A stretch of DNA of 64,000 nt, from positions 1-64,000 of the forward strand of contig JAJTYR010000006.1 of the NCBI GenBank assembly GCA_021463505.1. Direction: 5' to 3'. Below, one piece after another: positions 39,735-51,392 of this stretch. The notes under the pieces are model-generated. The model did no database searches and was not told where the DNA came from. It saw only the letters and a program-made list of their open reading frames with translations. Origin of the DNA: Burkholderiaceae bacterium. GTDB lineage: Bacteria; Pseudomonadota; Gammaproteobacteria; Burkholderiales; Burkholderiaceae_E. Both the position numbers and the translations under genes were made by a program. The first letter of the stretch is position 1. Every line of letters begins with the position of its first letter.

Positions 39735-41165
39735 TCAGCCTTCCAGCTTGTACTCGACCCAGGTGCGATCGCGCAGCTGTCGCAGCCAGTCCTGGTAGTT
39801 CTCGTCGATGCGCCGCTCACGCAGCGCCTGGCGGGCCACCTGGCGCATGCGATCGGGCGACGCCGCGTCGGTGCGCCGCTCGAGAACCTGGATCAGGTGC
39901 ACGCCGAACGGCGTGCGCACCGGACCGCTGATCTGGCCCGGCGCAAGCGCATTCATCGCGCGCTCGAATTCCGGCACGGTGTCGCCGGGATGGATCCAGC
40001 CCAGGTCGCCACCGCGACCCGCGCTGCCGTCGACCGAGTACTGTCGTGCCAGCTCGGCGAAGTCGCCGGTGCCGGCCTCGACGCGGCGTCGGATGTCGTT
40101 CAGGCGGCGCAACGCCTCGTCTTCGGTGACGAGTTCGTTCGGGCGGATCAGGATGTGGCGCGCGTGCGTCTGGGTGACCGGTACGCTGCTCGCGCCCTGG
40201 GGTGCGGCGGCACGCCGCTCGAGCAGCTTCACCACGTGAAAACCTGCGGGACTGCGAAGGAGCGGCGAGACCTGCCCCGGCTCGAGCCGGGCCGTCGCAT
40301 CGACGAACAATTGCGGCAGGCGCCCGGCGGCGCGCCAGCCGAGCGAGCCACCGCTCATCGCCTCGGGCGCATCGGAGAACGCTGCCGCCAGGCGCGCGAA
40401 ATCGCTGCCCCGCTGCAACTGGCGGATGACTTCCTCGCCGCGCTGGCGCTGACGCTCGATCTGCTCGGCCGTGGCGCCCTCGGGCACTGCCAGCAGGATC
40501 TGCGCGACGTGCAACTCGGCGCCCGCTCCCGACCCCTCGGGCTGCGCGGCGAGGAACGCATCGACGTCCGCGTCGCTGATCTGCACACGACTGTCGACTT
40601 CGCGTTCGCGCAGGCGTCTCCGGATGAGTTCGTCGCGCACGTCGTCGCGCAGGCGCGTGAAGCCGGTGCCGTCGTGCTCGACACGCTCGCGCAGTTGCGC
40701 CACCGTCATCCGGTTTTCCTGCGCGATCGTGGCGATCGTCCGGTCGACCTGCGCGTCGTCGATGCGGATCCCGGCCTCGCGGGCGGCCTGGATCTGCGCG
40801 CGGTCGACGATCAGGCGCTCGAGAACCTGCTTCTCGAGGACGTCGGCCGGTGGCGTCTCGATGCGTTGCTCGCGCAGCTGTCGTTCGATCGTCTTCATGC
40901 GCAACGCCAGCTCGCCGGCGGTGATTGCCTCGCTGTTGACCACCGCCACGATCCGGTCGATCGGGCGCGCTGCGATGCCTGCTGCCGCGCCGGCCGCAGG
41001 CGCCGGCCGTGCCGGCGGCGCAGCCGGCTGCGCCGCCGCCGCTCCCGGCGCTGCGGCAGCGACCAGCCACGCGAAGCCGGGCAGCGCAAGCGCGACGAAC
41101 AGTGACAGTGCGCGCGCGACGCCGCCGGTGCGGGCGACGAAATCGGGAAACAGGTGTCGAAGCAT
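39735..41165 (-). CDS. surA: Periplasmic chaperone/peptidyl-prolyl isomerase SurA
   Basis: A 476-residue outer-membrane-protein chaperone. A signal peptide (about 1-46, Ala-rich) precedes a SurA N-domain (IDRIVAVVNSEAITAGELALRM) and two parvulin domains (HVAQILLAVPEG, about 220; THARHILIRPNE, about 330), the second with GGDLGWIHPGD. It shares TGATG with lptD, so LptD and its chaperone are co-translated. Slightly longer than E. coli SurA (428). Confidence 0.95.
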   Translation of the reverse strand: MLRHLFPDFVARTGGVARALSLFVALALPGFAWLVAAAAPGAAAAQPAAPPARPAPAAGAAAGIAARPIDRIVAVVNSEAITAGELALRMKTIERQLREQRIETPPADVLEKQVLERLIVDRAQIQAAREAGIRIDDAQVDRTIATIAQENRMTVAQLRERVEHDGTGFTRLRDDVRDELIRRRLREREVDSRVQISDADVDAFLAAQPEGSGAGAELHVAQILLAVPEGATAEQIERQRQRGEEVIRQLQRGSDFARLAAAFSDAPEAMSGGSLGWRAAGRLPQLFVDATARLEPGQVSPLLRSPAGFHVVKLLERRAAAPQGASSVPVTQTHARHILIRPNELVTEDEALRRLNDIRRRVEAGTGDFAELARQYSVDGSAGRGGDLGWIHPGDTVPEFERAMNALAPGQISGPVRTPFGVHLIQVLERRTDAASPDRMRQVARQALRERRIDENYQDWLRQLRDRTWVEYKLEG

Positions 41166-43477
41166 CACTCGTAACCGAAGTAGCGCGACGGCAGCTCGGG
41201 CCGGTCGTGGGGCAGGCGGTAGCCCGGAATGTTCCGTCGCAATATACCAAAGGGATCCGAGCCGATCCGGGCCAGACCCTTGAGTTCGAGCTGCAGAAAA
41301 AACGCAGTCGTGGACTGTCCCTGCGCCGTGCGGAACCTCTGCAGCACGAAACTCGTTCCCCAGCAGCACGAACTGTACTCGACTCCGAGCACCGCCTCGA
41401 TCACGCCGCGCTCGTTGGGCACCTGACTGATCGGGTCGACCCCGTTGCCGAGAAACGAGTAATTCAGTCGCCCGAGCATGACCCAGCGCGGCGCCACCGG
41501 CCAGCGCCACGAGGTGTCGAGCTGGCCGAGCTCGTCGCGCCGGTAACGCAGGCCCAGGTTCAGGATGCGTCCGTCCGGCGGCAGGTAGCGCCACAGTGCC
41601 GAGAACCTCGGGATGCCGCCGTCGCGTACGCTGTACTGCAGGCCGGTGTCGAAGCTCATGCCGCCCCCGAACTCGCCGGCCGCGGCCAGCAGCACGTCGG
41701 AGCGCTCGTCGGTGCGCGGTGGCATGCCGGGAATCGCGACGCGCTGCCCGGAGAAATAAAGGCGCTGGCCCACGGCGAAGCGCAAGCGCTCGGCGCCGCT
41801 CGACGGATCGATCACCCGCGAGATCGCGGCCGCAGTCAGCTGGTCGACGTCGGCGATGCGGTCGTTGCCGATGAACGTGTTCTCGGAGAACAGCTGCGCG
41901 AAGTTGAAGTCGGCCACCGTCGTGTCGAAGACCGGGATCCGGGACTGGTCGCGGTAGGGGGTGCGCACGTAGAACAGCCGCGGCTCGAGCGTCTGCGTCA
42001 CGTCGCGCCCCAGGAGATGCGCGGCGCGCTCGAACACCATGCCCGCGTCGATCGACCACGTCGGCACCACGCGGCTGCTCGACGAGGACGTCGCACCCGG
42101 ATCCGTCAACTGGTAGCTGGTCGCGTGCAGCGAGACCTTCGGAACGATCGACCAGCCCGGCCGCACGATCGGGTAGCTGAACTGCGGATTGGCCACCAGC
42201 CGCCAGCCTTCGACCAGCCCCGGGCGCGGCGCGCCGAATCGCGTTGCGTCGAGCAGCGTGTCGACGTCGAAGCCGCGCACGTCGCGCTGCACGTTGCGCA
42301 ACTGCACCTGCGGCACGCGCTCGTACGGGCCGGGGCGGGCGTCGAGGATCGCCTGCCAGGTCTGCACGCTGACCAGCGTCGACCAGTCGCCGCCGAGCGA
42401 GCGCGACGCGTTGAACACGCGCGGCAGCACGCGCTCCGAACTGCTCAGGATCGAGCGCGAATAGTCGACGAAGTAGTCGTCGTCGGACACACCGCGCACC
42501 AGCCAGTTGCCGCCCCAGCCGCTCCAGTTGGTGAACGTGTTGTGGACGTCGTAGAAGAAGCGGGTGCTGCCGGTCTTCGGGTCGGACGGATTCACGTCGA
42601 ACCCGATGCCGCCGAAGTAGGTGGGTTCGAGATAGCGGAATTCGCCGCCGAGCCGCACACCGCGCCGGGCGCTGACGCCGGGATGGAAGGTGAAGTCGCG
42701 GTTCGGCGCGATGTTCCAGTAGTAGGGCACCACCACCTCGCCGCCGCTGCGCGAGTTGATCGACAGCGACGGCACGAGAAAGCCGCTGCGCCGCTCGTCG
42801 GACAGCGGAAAGGCAAAGACCGGCGCGCCGAGAATCTTCAGCCCCTTGAAGTACAGGCTCGCCGATCGCCCGGTGCCGTCGCCGGAGGCCTCGTCGATCG
42901 TCAGCGTGTCGCTCGTCAGCAGCCAGTCGGGGTTGTCGGGTTCGCAGGTGGTGTAGGTCGCGCGATGCAGCCGCGTCAGGTCCGGACCCAGGAAGTCCAT
43001 CCGCTCGGCCTGCCCGCGCCCGCCGTACCGTCCGAGGTAATAGGTCGGCGTCTCGAACCATCCCTCGTTGGCATCGAGCTTCAGCAGCAGCTGCGGGCCC
43101 GTGAAGACGTTGCCCTGGCGGGCGACCCGGACGGCGCCGACGGCCATCACCTCGTCGTCGGCCTCGTAGTACGTCAGTCGGTCGGCGCGAATCACCGTGC
43201 CCGCCCTGCGCACCTCGGCGTCGCCCTCGAGCGTGGTCTCGCGACCGGTGCGTCCCGACAGGCGCTCGCCACGCCCGAACACCGGGCGCCCCTCGCCGAT
43301 GGCGGCGCGTTCCTCGCCCAGGCGCGGATCGAGCTTCAGCGCCACCGACTGTGCCGACTGCCCCGTCGCGGCGTCGCCGGAGCCTGCCGGCTGTGCCACG
43401 GCGATCGCGGATGCGAACAACCCGGCGAGCAGGCTCGCAGCGTACACTGGGGTCGTGCGGAAGCGTGTCCGGCGCAT
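41165..43477 (-). CDS. lptD: LPS-assembly outer-membrane protein LptD
   Basis: A 770-residue outer-membrane protein that inserts lipopolysaccharide with LptE. A signal peptide precedes an OstA beta-jellyroll (about 70-170) and a large barrel ending YFGYE. The vicinal cysteines are present (YSSCCWG) and one in TTCEPDN, but no cysteine is seen in the N-terminal part after the signal, so only one of the two long-range disulfides known in E. coli LptD can form. The start at 43477 (MRRTRFRTTP) was chosen because it opens a signal peptide; the longer frame overlaps amgK. A reverse-strand TATAAT at 43583-43588 may be its -10 box. Confidence 0.93.
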   Translation of the reverse strand: MRRTRFRTTPVYAASLLAGLFASAIAVAQPAGSGDAATGQSAQSVALKLDPRLGEERAAIGEGRPVFGRGERLSGRTGRETTLEGDAEVRRAGTVIRADRLTYYEADDEVMAVGAVRVARQGNVFTGPQLLLKLDANEGWFETPTYYLGRYGGRGQAERMDFLGPDLTRLHRATYTTCEPDNPDWLLTSDTLTIDEASGDGTGRSASLYFKGLKILGAPVFAFPLSDERRSGFLVPSLSINSRSGGEVVVPYYWNIAPNRDFTFHPGVSARRGVRLGGEFRYLEPTYFGGIGFDVNPSDPKTGSTRFFYDVHNTFTNWSGWGGNWLVRGVSDDDYFVDYSRSILSSSERVLPRVFNASRSLGGDWSTLVSVQTWQAILDARPGPYERVPQVQLRNVQRDVRGFDVDTLLDATRFGAPRPGLVEGWRLVANPQFSYPIVRPGWSIVPKVSLHATSYQLTDPGATSSSSSRVVPTWSIDAGMVFERAAHLLGRDVTQTLEPRLFYVRTPYRDQSRIPVFDTTVADFNFAQLFSENTFIGNDRIADVDQLTAAAISRVIDPSSGAERLRFAVGQRLYFSGQRVAIPGMPPRTDERSDVLLAAAGEFGGGMSFDTGLQYSVRDGGIPRFSALWRYLPPDGRILNLGLRYRRDELGQLDTSWRWPVAPRWVMLGRLNYSFLGNGVDPISQVPNERGVIEAVLGVEYSSCCWGTSFVLQRFRTAQGQSTTAFFLQLELKGLARIGSDPFGILRRNIPGYRLPHDRPELPSRYFGYE

Positions 43478-43616
43478 GCGTCGCGCATTCGGTGGCGCGG
43501 CGGAGCGCGCGGCGGTTCGGGGAGACAGCCCCTTCGATCGCGTTCGCCGGCGATGACCGGCGACTGCGAGCGGCTGTCGACTATTATACGGACTGCCCTT
43601 CGCGCGCCTCTCCCGC

Positions 43617-44666
43617 ATGACGCCTTCTTCCCAGGACACCCGGCTCGCCGAACTGCGCGGCTGGCTCGCCTCGCTCGGACCGGATCATGGGCTTGCCCTC
43701 GACACGATCCGCCCGGCCTCCGACGACGCCAGCTTCCGACGCTATTTCCGCATCGACGCAGCGCACGCCAGCGCGCCGAGCCTGATCGCGATGGATGCGC
43801 CGCCGCCGATGGAAGACTGCCGCCCCTTCGTGCACGCGGCGCGCGTCTTCGCTGGCGCCGGTGTGAGCGTGCCCGCAGTGCGCGCCGCCGACCTCGAACG
43901 CGGATTCCTGCTGCTCGACGACTTCGGCTCGACCACCTACCTGTCGCAGGCGGGCACCGGCGAGACCGGCGCGCTTTACCGCGACGCGCTCGACGCGCTG
44001 CTCGCGCTGCAGGCCGCCAGCCGGCCCGGGGTCTTTCCCGACTACGACCGCACGCTGCTCGAACGCGAACTCCGCCTCTTTCCCGACTGGTACCTGGCCC
44101 GCCATCGCGGCATCACGCCCGGCCCGGCGATGCGCGCCACCCTTGCGACCACGTTCGAGCGGCTGCTGGCGAACAACCTGGCGCAGGGCCGGGTCTACGT
44201 GCACCGCGACTACCATTCGCGCAACCTGATGGTGCTCGAGGGTGACGCCAATCCCGGCATCCTCGACTTCCAGGACGCGGTCTGCGGCCCGGTCAGCTAC
44301 GACCTGGTCTCGCTGCTGCGCGATGCCTACGTCGCCTGGCCCGAGGAGCGCCAGCTCGACTGGGCCGCGCGCTACTGGGAGGGCGCGCGCCGGCGCGCGC
44401 TGCCGGTGCCCGCGGCCTTCGACGTCTTCTATCGCGACCTGGAGTGGATGGGCCTGCAGCGCCACCTGAAAGTGCTCGGCATCTTCGCGCGCCTGTGCCA
44501 TCGCGACGGCAAGGACCGCTATCTCGCCGACATGCCGCTGGTGCTCGACCAGGCGCTGCGCTGCGCGCGACGCTATGGCGAGTTCGATGCGCTGGCGCGA
44601 CTGATCGAAGACGTCGAGCACGGCGTCGGCGGCGCGCCGGCGCGCGCGACCGGCCACACCTTCTGA
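43617..44666 (+). CDS. amgK: N-acetylmuramate/N-acetylglucosamine kinase AmgK
   Basis: A 349-residue phosphotransferase-fold sugar kinase. The catalytic loop VHRDYHSRNLM and the metal motif ILDFQDAVCGP are typical. It phosphorylates recycled MurNAc at the anomeric position; MurU, encoded 16 bp downstream, makes UDP-MurNAc. The pair next to lptD/surA is the arrangement known in Pseudomonas, and gives a peptidoglycan recycling shortcut that bypasses the fosfomycin target MurA. It is divergent from lptD with a 139-bp gap. Confidence 0.93.
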   Translation: MTPSSQDTRLAELRGWLASLGPDHGLALDTIRPASDDASFRRYFRIDAAHASAPSLIAMDAPPPMEDCRPFVHAARVFAGAGVSVPAVRAADLERGFLLLDDFGSTTYLSQAGTGETGALYRDALDALLALQAASRPGVFPDYDRTLLERELRLFPDWYLARHRGITPGPAMRATLATTFERLLANNLAQGRVYVHRDYHSRNLMVLEGDANPGILDFQDAVCGPVSYDLVSLLRDAYVAWPEERQLDWAARYWEGARRRALPVPAAFDVFYRDLEWMGLQRHLKVLGIFARLCHRDGKDRYLADMPLVLDQALRCARRYGEFDALARLIEDVEHGVGGAPARATGHTF

Positions 44667-44682
44667 CGCGGGCTCGTCGGCC

Positions 44683-45387
44683 ATGCACGCGATGATCCTG
44701 GCCGCGGGCCGCGGCGAACGCATGCGCCCGCTCACCGACACCTGCCCGAAGCCGCTGCTGCGCGCCGGCGGGCGTGCGCTGATCGAATGGCAGCTGCTGG
44801 CGCTGCGGCGCGCCGGCATCGTCGACGTCGTGATCAACCACGCACACCTGGGCGCGATGATCGAGCAGGCGCTCGGCGACGGAAGCCGCTGGGGCCTGCG
44901 CGTGCGCTACTCGCCCGAGCGTGAGGCACTGGAGACGGCCGGCGGCATCGCCAATGCGCTGCCGCTGCTCGGTGACGATCCCTTTCTGGTGATGGCCGGC
45001 GACGTCTACACGACGTTCGACCCGGCGCGCGCGCCGACGATCGCCGCGCAGATGCAGGCTGCCGGGCTCGCGGCCTGGTGCGTGCTGATCGACAACCCGC
45101 CCCATCACGCCGAGGGCGACTTCGCGCTGCGCGACGGCCACCTGCTGGCCGACGGGGCGCCGCGGCTCACCTTCAGCGGGATCGGCGTCTATCGTGCGGC
45201 GCTGTTCGACGGCATCACGCCCGGCACGAAGGCGCCGCTGGCGCCGCTGCTGCGTGCGGCCGCGCGACGCCGCCTGGCGGGCGCGGAGTACTTCGGCGGA
45301 CACTGGACCGACGCGGGTACGCCGCAGCGCCTGGCCGAACTCGATGCACAATTGATGCGGCAGGCGCGGCCACGCAACGGCGCCTGA
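44683..45387 (+). CDS. murU: N-acetylmuramate alpha-1-phosphate uridylyltransferase MurU
   Basis: A 234-residue nucleotidyltransferase with AAGRGERMRPLTDTCPKPLL at residues 7-26 and the metal aspartate in VMAGDVYT. It turns MurNAc-1-phosphate into UDP-MurNAc after AmgK. An ATG two codons downstream is an equal candidate start. Adjacent pepP follows by 12 bp. Confidence 0.92.
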   Translation: MHAMILAAGRGERMRPLTDTCPKPLLRAGGRALIEWQLLALRRAGIVDVVINHAHLGAMIEQALGDGSRWGLRVRYSPEREALETAGGIANALPLLGDDPFLVMAGDVYTTFDPARAPTIAAQMQAAGLAAWCVLIDNPPHHAEGDFALRDGHLLADGAPRLTFSGIGVYRAALFDGITPGTKAPLAPLLRAAARRRLAGAEYFGGHWTDAGTPQRLAELDAQLMRQARPRNGA

Positions 45388-45399
45388 GCGAGGATCCCG

Positions 45400-46769
<1,370 letters not shown>

Positions 46770-46773
<4 letters not shown>

Positions 46774-47858
46774 ACACCCCCCGAGCCGTGGTCCGCATCG
46801 AAGGGCGCGGCCCGGTCGGCATGGCGCTGGCGCTGTTCCTCTCCCGGCACGGTTTCGGTCCCGGCTCGATCGCGATCGACCCGATCCCCGTCGCGCTGCC
46901 GGCCTGGCTCGCGTCGCGCTCGATCGCGCTGTCGCTGGGCAGTTGGCAGCTGTTGTCGCGCGTGGCCGCGTTGCCGCCGGCGGCCCCCATCCTGCGGGTC
47001 GAAGCGTCGCTGCGCGGGCACGCCGGGCGCACGCGGCTGCAGGCCACCGACCTGCACGCACCGGCGCTCGGCCACGTGCTGCGCTACGGCCCGCTGCACC
47101 GTGCGCTTGCCGACGCCCTCGCCGCCCGGCCGGGGCTGACGAGAACCGGCGGGATCGCCGGTGCCGAAGCCGCGCTCACCGTGGCCGCCGACGGCGACCC
47201 GGGCGCGGCCTCGAAGGTGCACGACTTCGAGCAGACGGCGCTGCTCACCGAAGTCGTGGCCGGGCGTGATGGCCACGGCACCGCCTTCGAACGCTTCACC
47301 GACGAGGGCCCGCTCGCCCTGTTGCCGCTGCCGCAGCCGCGCCGTCACGCGCTCGTCTGGTGCGCCCGTCCGGCCGAGTCGGAGCGGCGCGCCGCGCTCG
47401 CGGCAGCGCAGTTCGAAACCGAGTTGCGCGCCGCCTTCGGCGGCACGCTCGGCGCATTGCGCCTCGACGGGGATCGCGTGCTCGCACCGCTGCAGCGCAA
47501 GGTGCGCAACCCGGGCAGCGAACCGCGCCGCATCGCGATCGGCAACGCGGCGCAGGCGCTGCATCCGGTGGCCGGCCAGGGTCTGAACCTGGGGCTGCGC
47601 GACGCCTTCGAACTCGCCGTGCGGCTGGGCGAGTTGCGCGCCACCGATCGTCCGCTGGACGAAGCGGCAGCCGCGTTCGCGCGTGCCCGCCGCGCCGATC
47701 GGGCGATCACGATCGCGATCACCGACGCGCTCGCGCAGGCCTTCACGTATCCCGCGATCGCGCGCCTCGAATCGTTGATGCTCGGCGTGCTCGACCTGGC
47801 CGCGCCCGCGCGCAATCGCTTCGCCGCATCGCTGATGTTCGGGCTGCGCAGCGGTTGA
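46770..47858 (+). CDS. ubiH: UbiH/UbiF-family FAD hydroxylase
   Basis: A 362-residue flavoprotein monooxygenase of ubiquinone synthesis. The dinucleotide fold EGRGPVGMALALFLSRHG is at the start, ASRSIALS in the middle and the FAD-ribityl motif GNAAQALHPVAGQGLNLGLRD near residue 256. It hydroxylates the quinone ring; which position (UbiH, UbiF or UbiI role) cannot be told. It follows pepP directly, as in the classical pepP-ubiH order of proteobacteria. Slightly short for the family (about 390). Confidence 0.88.
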
Positions 47859-47998
47859 ATCTTCCGGGGCGCTTTCCGGGCGCGTCCTTCACCGAGCGTC
47901 TCTTTTTGCGTGTTTGCCGACCCGCGCGCTACTGGTGCCGCGCCGATTTCGATAGAATCGCGCTCCCCTGTCCCGCTGCTGCAACCCCTTCGTCCGCG

Positions 47999-49027
47999 AT
48001 GTCCACGGCTGCCCTCGTAATCGGCCCCCACGCGTTGCGCAATCGCGTGTTCGTGGCACCGATGGCAGGTGTCACGGACCGGCCGTTCCGGCAACTGTGC
48101 AAGCGGCTCGGCGCCGGCTACGCGGTGTCCGAAATGGCCACATCGAACCCGCGGCTGCGGGCAAGCCCGCAGACCTCGCGGCGCACCGACCACGCGGGCG
48201 AGATCGAGCCCAGGGCGGTGCAGATCGTCGGCACCGATCCGGCGACGATGGCCGAGGCCGCGCGCCACAACGTCGAGCGCGGCGCGCAGATCGTCGACAT
48301 CAACATGGGCTGCCCGGCGAAGAAGGTCTGCAGCATCGCAGCCGGCGCGGCGCTGATGGCCAACGAGCCGCTGGCGATCGCGATCGTCGAGGCGGTCGTG
48401 CGCGCAGTCCGCGTGCCGGTCACCGTGAAGCTGCGCACCGGCCCCACGCCCGCCTCGCGCAACGCGGTCCGGCTCGCACGCGCATTCGAATCCGCCGGTG
48501 CGGCGATGCTGGCCGTGCACGGACGCACCCGCGCCTGCGCGTTCCGCGGCCGCGCCGAGTACGCGACGATCGCCGAGGTCAAGGCCGCGGTGTCGATTCC
48601 GGTCGTCGCCAACGGCGACGTCGACTCGCCGTGGAGCGCACGCGACGTGCTGCTCAGCACCGGCGCCGACGCGGTGATGATCGGTCGTGCGGCGCAGGGC
48701 AGGCCGTGGATCTTTGGCCAGGTTGCCCACTTCCTGGCCACCGGCGAACTGCCCGCCGAACCCGACGATGCGGCGATCGCGGCACTGTTGCGCGATCACC
48801 TGCTCGATCACTATGCCTTTCACGGCGAGGAGCGCGGCGTTCGCAGCGCCCGCAGGCACGTCGGCTGGTACCTGTCGGGCCGACCGGGCGCGCGCGAGTT
48901 CCTCGCGGCCTTCAACGCGCTCGACACCGCGGAAGCGCAACTCGCCGCTGCCGAGGCCTTCCTCGCGCACGACGGTCGCTGGCGCGCGGCCAACGACACC
49001 CGGATCCAGCGGAGCTACGCAGCATGA
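47999..49027 (+). CDS. dusB: tRNA-dihydrouridine synthase B
   Basis: A 342-residue FMN enzyme that reduces uridines in the tRNA D-loop. The start APMAGVTDRPFR, the catalytic Cys in INMGCPAKKVC, and the VKLRTG, VHGRTR and ANGDV motifs are present. It is the first gene of the dusB-fis operon, overlapped by the fis ATG. A -10-like TAGAAT lies at 47953-47958 in the 140-bp gap upstream. Confidence 0.95.
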   Translation: MSTAALVIGPHALRNRVFVAPMAGVTDRPFRQLCKRLGAGYAVSEMATSNPRLRASPQTSRRTDHAGEIEPRAVQIVGTDPATMAEAARHNVERGAQIVDINMGCPAKKVCSIAAGAALMANEPLAIAIVEAVVRAVRVPVTVKLRTGPTPASRNAVRLARAFESAGAAMLAVHGRTRACAFRGRAEYATIAEVKAAVSIPVVANGDVDSPWSARDVLLSTGADAVMIGRAAQGRPWIFGQVAHFLATGELPAEPDDAAIAALLRDHLLDHYAFHGEERGVRSARRHVGWYLSGRPGAREFLAAFNALDTAEAQLAAAEAFLAHDGRWRAANDTRIQRSYAA

Positions 49028-49266
49028 CCAGACAGACCGCCCTGGATGACGCAGTTGCCCGCAGCCTCGAACGCTACTTCAACGACCTCGAAGGCACGCA
49101 GCCCAGCTCGATCTACGAGATGGTGATCCAGGCGGTCGAGCGGCCCATGCTCGAAGTAGTGATGCGCGAAGCGCACGGCAACCAGCTGCGCGCCAGCGAG
49201 ATGCTGGGCATCAACCGCAACACGCTGCGCAAGAAGCTGCAACTGCACGGAATGCTGCGCCCATGA
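49024..49266 (+). CDS. fis: Fis-family nucleoid/regulatory protein
   Basis: An 80-residue protein. The C-terminal helix-turn-helix [23 protein letters not shown] is the Fis DNA-binding motif. It is shorter than E. coli Fis (98), lacking part of the N-terminal activation arm, as in other betaproteobacteria. It is coupled by ATGA overlaps both to dusB and to purH. Confidence 0.95.
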   Translation: MTRQTALDDAVARSLERYFNDLEGTQPSSIYEMVIQAVERPMLEVVMREAHGNQLRASEMLGINRNTLRKKLQLHGMLRP

Positions 49267-50858
49267 CCCGGCCGATCCGGCGCGCGCTGATCAGCGTTTC
49301 CGACAAGTCAGGCATCGTCGAACTCGCGCGCGGGCTCGCCGCGCTGGGCATCGAGATCCTCTCCACGGGTGGCACCGCGAAGCTGCTCGCACAGCAGGAC
49401 ATCCCGGTCATCGAAGTCGCCGACCAGACGCGCTTTCCCGAGATGCTCGACGGCCGCGTGAAGACACTGCACCCGGCGATCCACGGCGCGCTGCTCGCAC
49501 GGCGCGAACTCGACGCGCACATGGCGGCGATCGCGGCGCACGGCATCGCCCCGATCGACCTGCTGGTGGTGAACCTCTATCCGTTCGAGGCCACCGTCGC
49601 GCGCCCCGACTGCACGCTCGAAGACGCGATCGAGAACATCGACATCGGCGGACCGGCGATGGTGCGCTCGGGCGCGAAGAACTGGCGCGACGTCGCCGTG
49701 CTCACCGACGCGAGCCAGTACGCCACGGCGCTCGCCGGGATCCGCGCGAGCGGCGGACTGGCCGACGCAACGCGCTTCGGCCTGGCGGTGGCCGCGTTCG
49801 ACGCGATCGCCCGCTACGACGGCGCGATCTCCGACTACCTCTCGTCGCTGCGCCCGGACGGCGCCCGCAGCGAGTTCCCCGGCCAGGCCAACGGCCGCTT
49901 CGTCAAGCTGCAGGACCTGCGCTACGGCGAGAACCCGCACCAGCGCGCGGCGTTCTATCGCGACCTGCACCCCGCGCCGGGCTCGCTGGTCACCGCGCGC
50001 CAGCTGCAGGGCAAGGAGCTGTCCTACAACAACATCGCCGACGCCGACGCCGCCTGGGAATGCGTGAAGAGCTTCGAGGCGCCGGCCTGCGTGATCGTCA
50101 AGCACGCCAACCCGTGCGGCGCAGCGCTCGGCGCCGACGCCGCCAGTGCCTACGCACGCGCGTTCGCCACCGACCCCACATCGGCCTTCGGCGGCATCAT
50201 CGCGTTCAACCGGCCGGTCGACGGCGAAGCCGCGCGCGCGGTCGTGAAGCAGTTCGTCGAGGTGGTGCTCGCACCCTCCTATACCGACGAGGCGAAGCAG
50301 GTGTTCGTGGCCAGGGCCAACGCGCGCGTGCTCGAGATCGCGCTCGACGGCATCAGGCCCGGCGGCGCCACCGACCGGGAGCGCGGCCGCAATGCGCAGG
50401 ACGTGAAGCGCATCGGCTCGGGCCTGCTCGTGCAGAGCGCCGACAACCGCGAAGTCACGCTGGGCGAGCTGAAAGTGGTCACGACGCGCGCACCCACGGA
50501 CGCACAATTGCGCGACCTGCTGTTCGCGTGGCGCGTGGCGAAGTACGTGAAGTCGAACGCAATCGTCTTCTGCGGCGACGGCATGACGCTGGGCGTGGGC
50601 GCCGGCCAGATGAGCCGCATCGACTCGGCGCGTATCGCGTCGATCAAGGCCGCCAACGCCGGCCTGCCGCTCGCCGGCTCGGTGGTCGCCTCCGACGCGT
50701 TCTTTCCATTTCGCGACGGACTGGACGTGGTCGCCGACGCCGGCGCAGCCGCGGTGATCCAGCCCGGCGGCTCGGTACGCGACGACGAGGTCATCGCCGC
50801 GGCCAACGAGCGCAGCGTCGCGATGGTCTTCACTGGCGTGCGGCACTTCCGGCACTGA
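49263..50858 (+). CDS. purH: Bifunctional AICAR transformylase/IMP cyclohydrolase
   Basis: A 531-residue bifunctional enzyme of the last two purine steps. The MGS-like cyclohydrolase domain ([40 protein letters not shown]) fills about 1-150 and the AICARFT domain the rest ([46 protein letters not shown]). Its ATG overlaps the fis stop. Confidence 0.97.
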   Translation: MTRPIRRALISVSDKSGIVELARGLAALGIEILSTGGTAKLLAQQDIPVIEVADQTRFPEMLDGRVKTLHPAIHGALLARRELDAHMAAIAAHGIAPIDLLVVNLYPFEATVARPDCTLEDAIENIDIGGPAMVRSGAKNWRDVAVLTDASQYATALAGIRASGGLADATRFGLAVAAFDAIARYDGAISDYLSSLRPDGARSEFPGQANGRFVKLQDLRYGENPHQRAAFYRDLHPAPGSLVTARQLQGKELSYNNIADADAAWECVKSFEAPACVIVKHANPCGAALGADAASAYARAFATDPTSAFGGIIAFNRPVDGEAARAVVKQFVEVVLAPSYTDEAKQVFVARANARVLEIALDGIRPGGATDRERGRNAQDVKRIGSGLLVQSADNREVTLGELKVVTTRAPTDAQLRDLLFAWRVAKYVKSNAIVFCGDGMTLGVGAGQMSRIDSARIASIKAANAGLPLAGSVVASDAFFPFRDGLDVVADAGAAAVIQPGGSVRDDEVIAAANERSVAMVFTGVRHFRH

Positions 50859-50869
50859 GCCTGCACGCG

Positions 50870-51382
50870 GTGCGCATCCTCGGCATCGACCCGGGCCTGC
50901 GCCTCACCGGCTTCGGTATCGTCGATGCACAGGGCGGCGCGCTGCGCTACGTCGCCAGCGGCGTGATCCGCATCCCGGCCGGTGCGCTGCCGCCGCGGTT
51001 GAAGTCGATCCACGACGGTGTGGCCGAAGTGATCGCCGAGTACCGGCCCGAGACCGCGGTGGCCGAAATCGTCTTCGTCAACGTCAATCCGCAGTCGACG
51101 CTGCTGCTCGGCCAGGCACGCGGCGCGGCGATCACCACGCTGGTCACGCACGGCCTGGCGGTGCACGAGTACACCGCGCTGCAGGTCAAGCAGGCGGTGG
51201 TCGGCTACGGACGCGCCGCCAAGCCGCAGGTGCAGGCAATGGTGCAGCACCTGCTGAGGTTGCCGGGCGTGCCCTCCACCGATGCCGCCGACGCGCTGGC
51301 CTGCGCGATCTGCCACGCGCACGCGACGACCATGACGGCCGCCGCCGGCGGCACCCGGATGCGCGGCGGCCGGCTCCGGTAA
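50870..51382 (+). CDS. ruvC: Holliday junction resolvase RuvC
   Basis: A 170-residue endonuclease resolving Holliday junctions. [14 protein letters not shown] supplies the first catalytic Asp, [21 protein letters not shown] the Glu, and [15 protein letters not shown] the last acids. GTG at 50870 directly before RILGIDPG is the only good start. First of ruvC-ruvA-ruvB. Confidence 0.95.
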   Translation: MRILGIDPGLRLTGFGIVDAQGGALRYVASGVIRIPAGALPPRLKSIHDGVAEVIAEYRPETAVAEIVFVNVNPQSTLLLGQARGAAITTLVTHGLAVHEYTALQVKQAVVGYGRAAKPQVQAMVQHLLRLPGVPSTDAADALACAICHAHATTMTAAAGGTRMRGGRLR

Positions 51383-51392
51383 GATCCCCGGC

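Noticed and set aside
39735..43061. 1108-residue reverse frame running through lptD and surA
   Set aside because: Only the last 476 codons have SurA motifs; the upstream part is out of frame with lptD, which is clearly coding there.
47914..47958. Full sigma-70 promoter before dusB
   Set aside because: TAGAAT is present but no -35 hexamer occurs at a usable spacing; only the -10-like box is mentioned.
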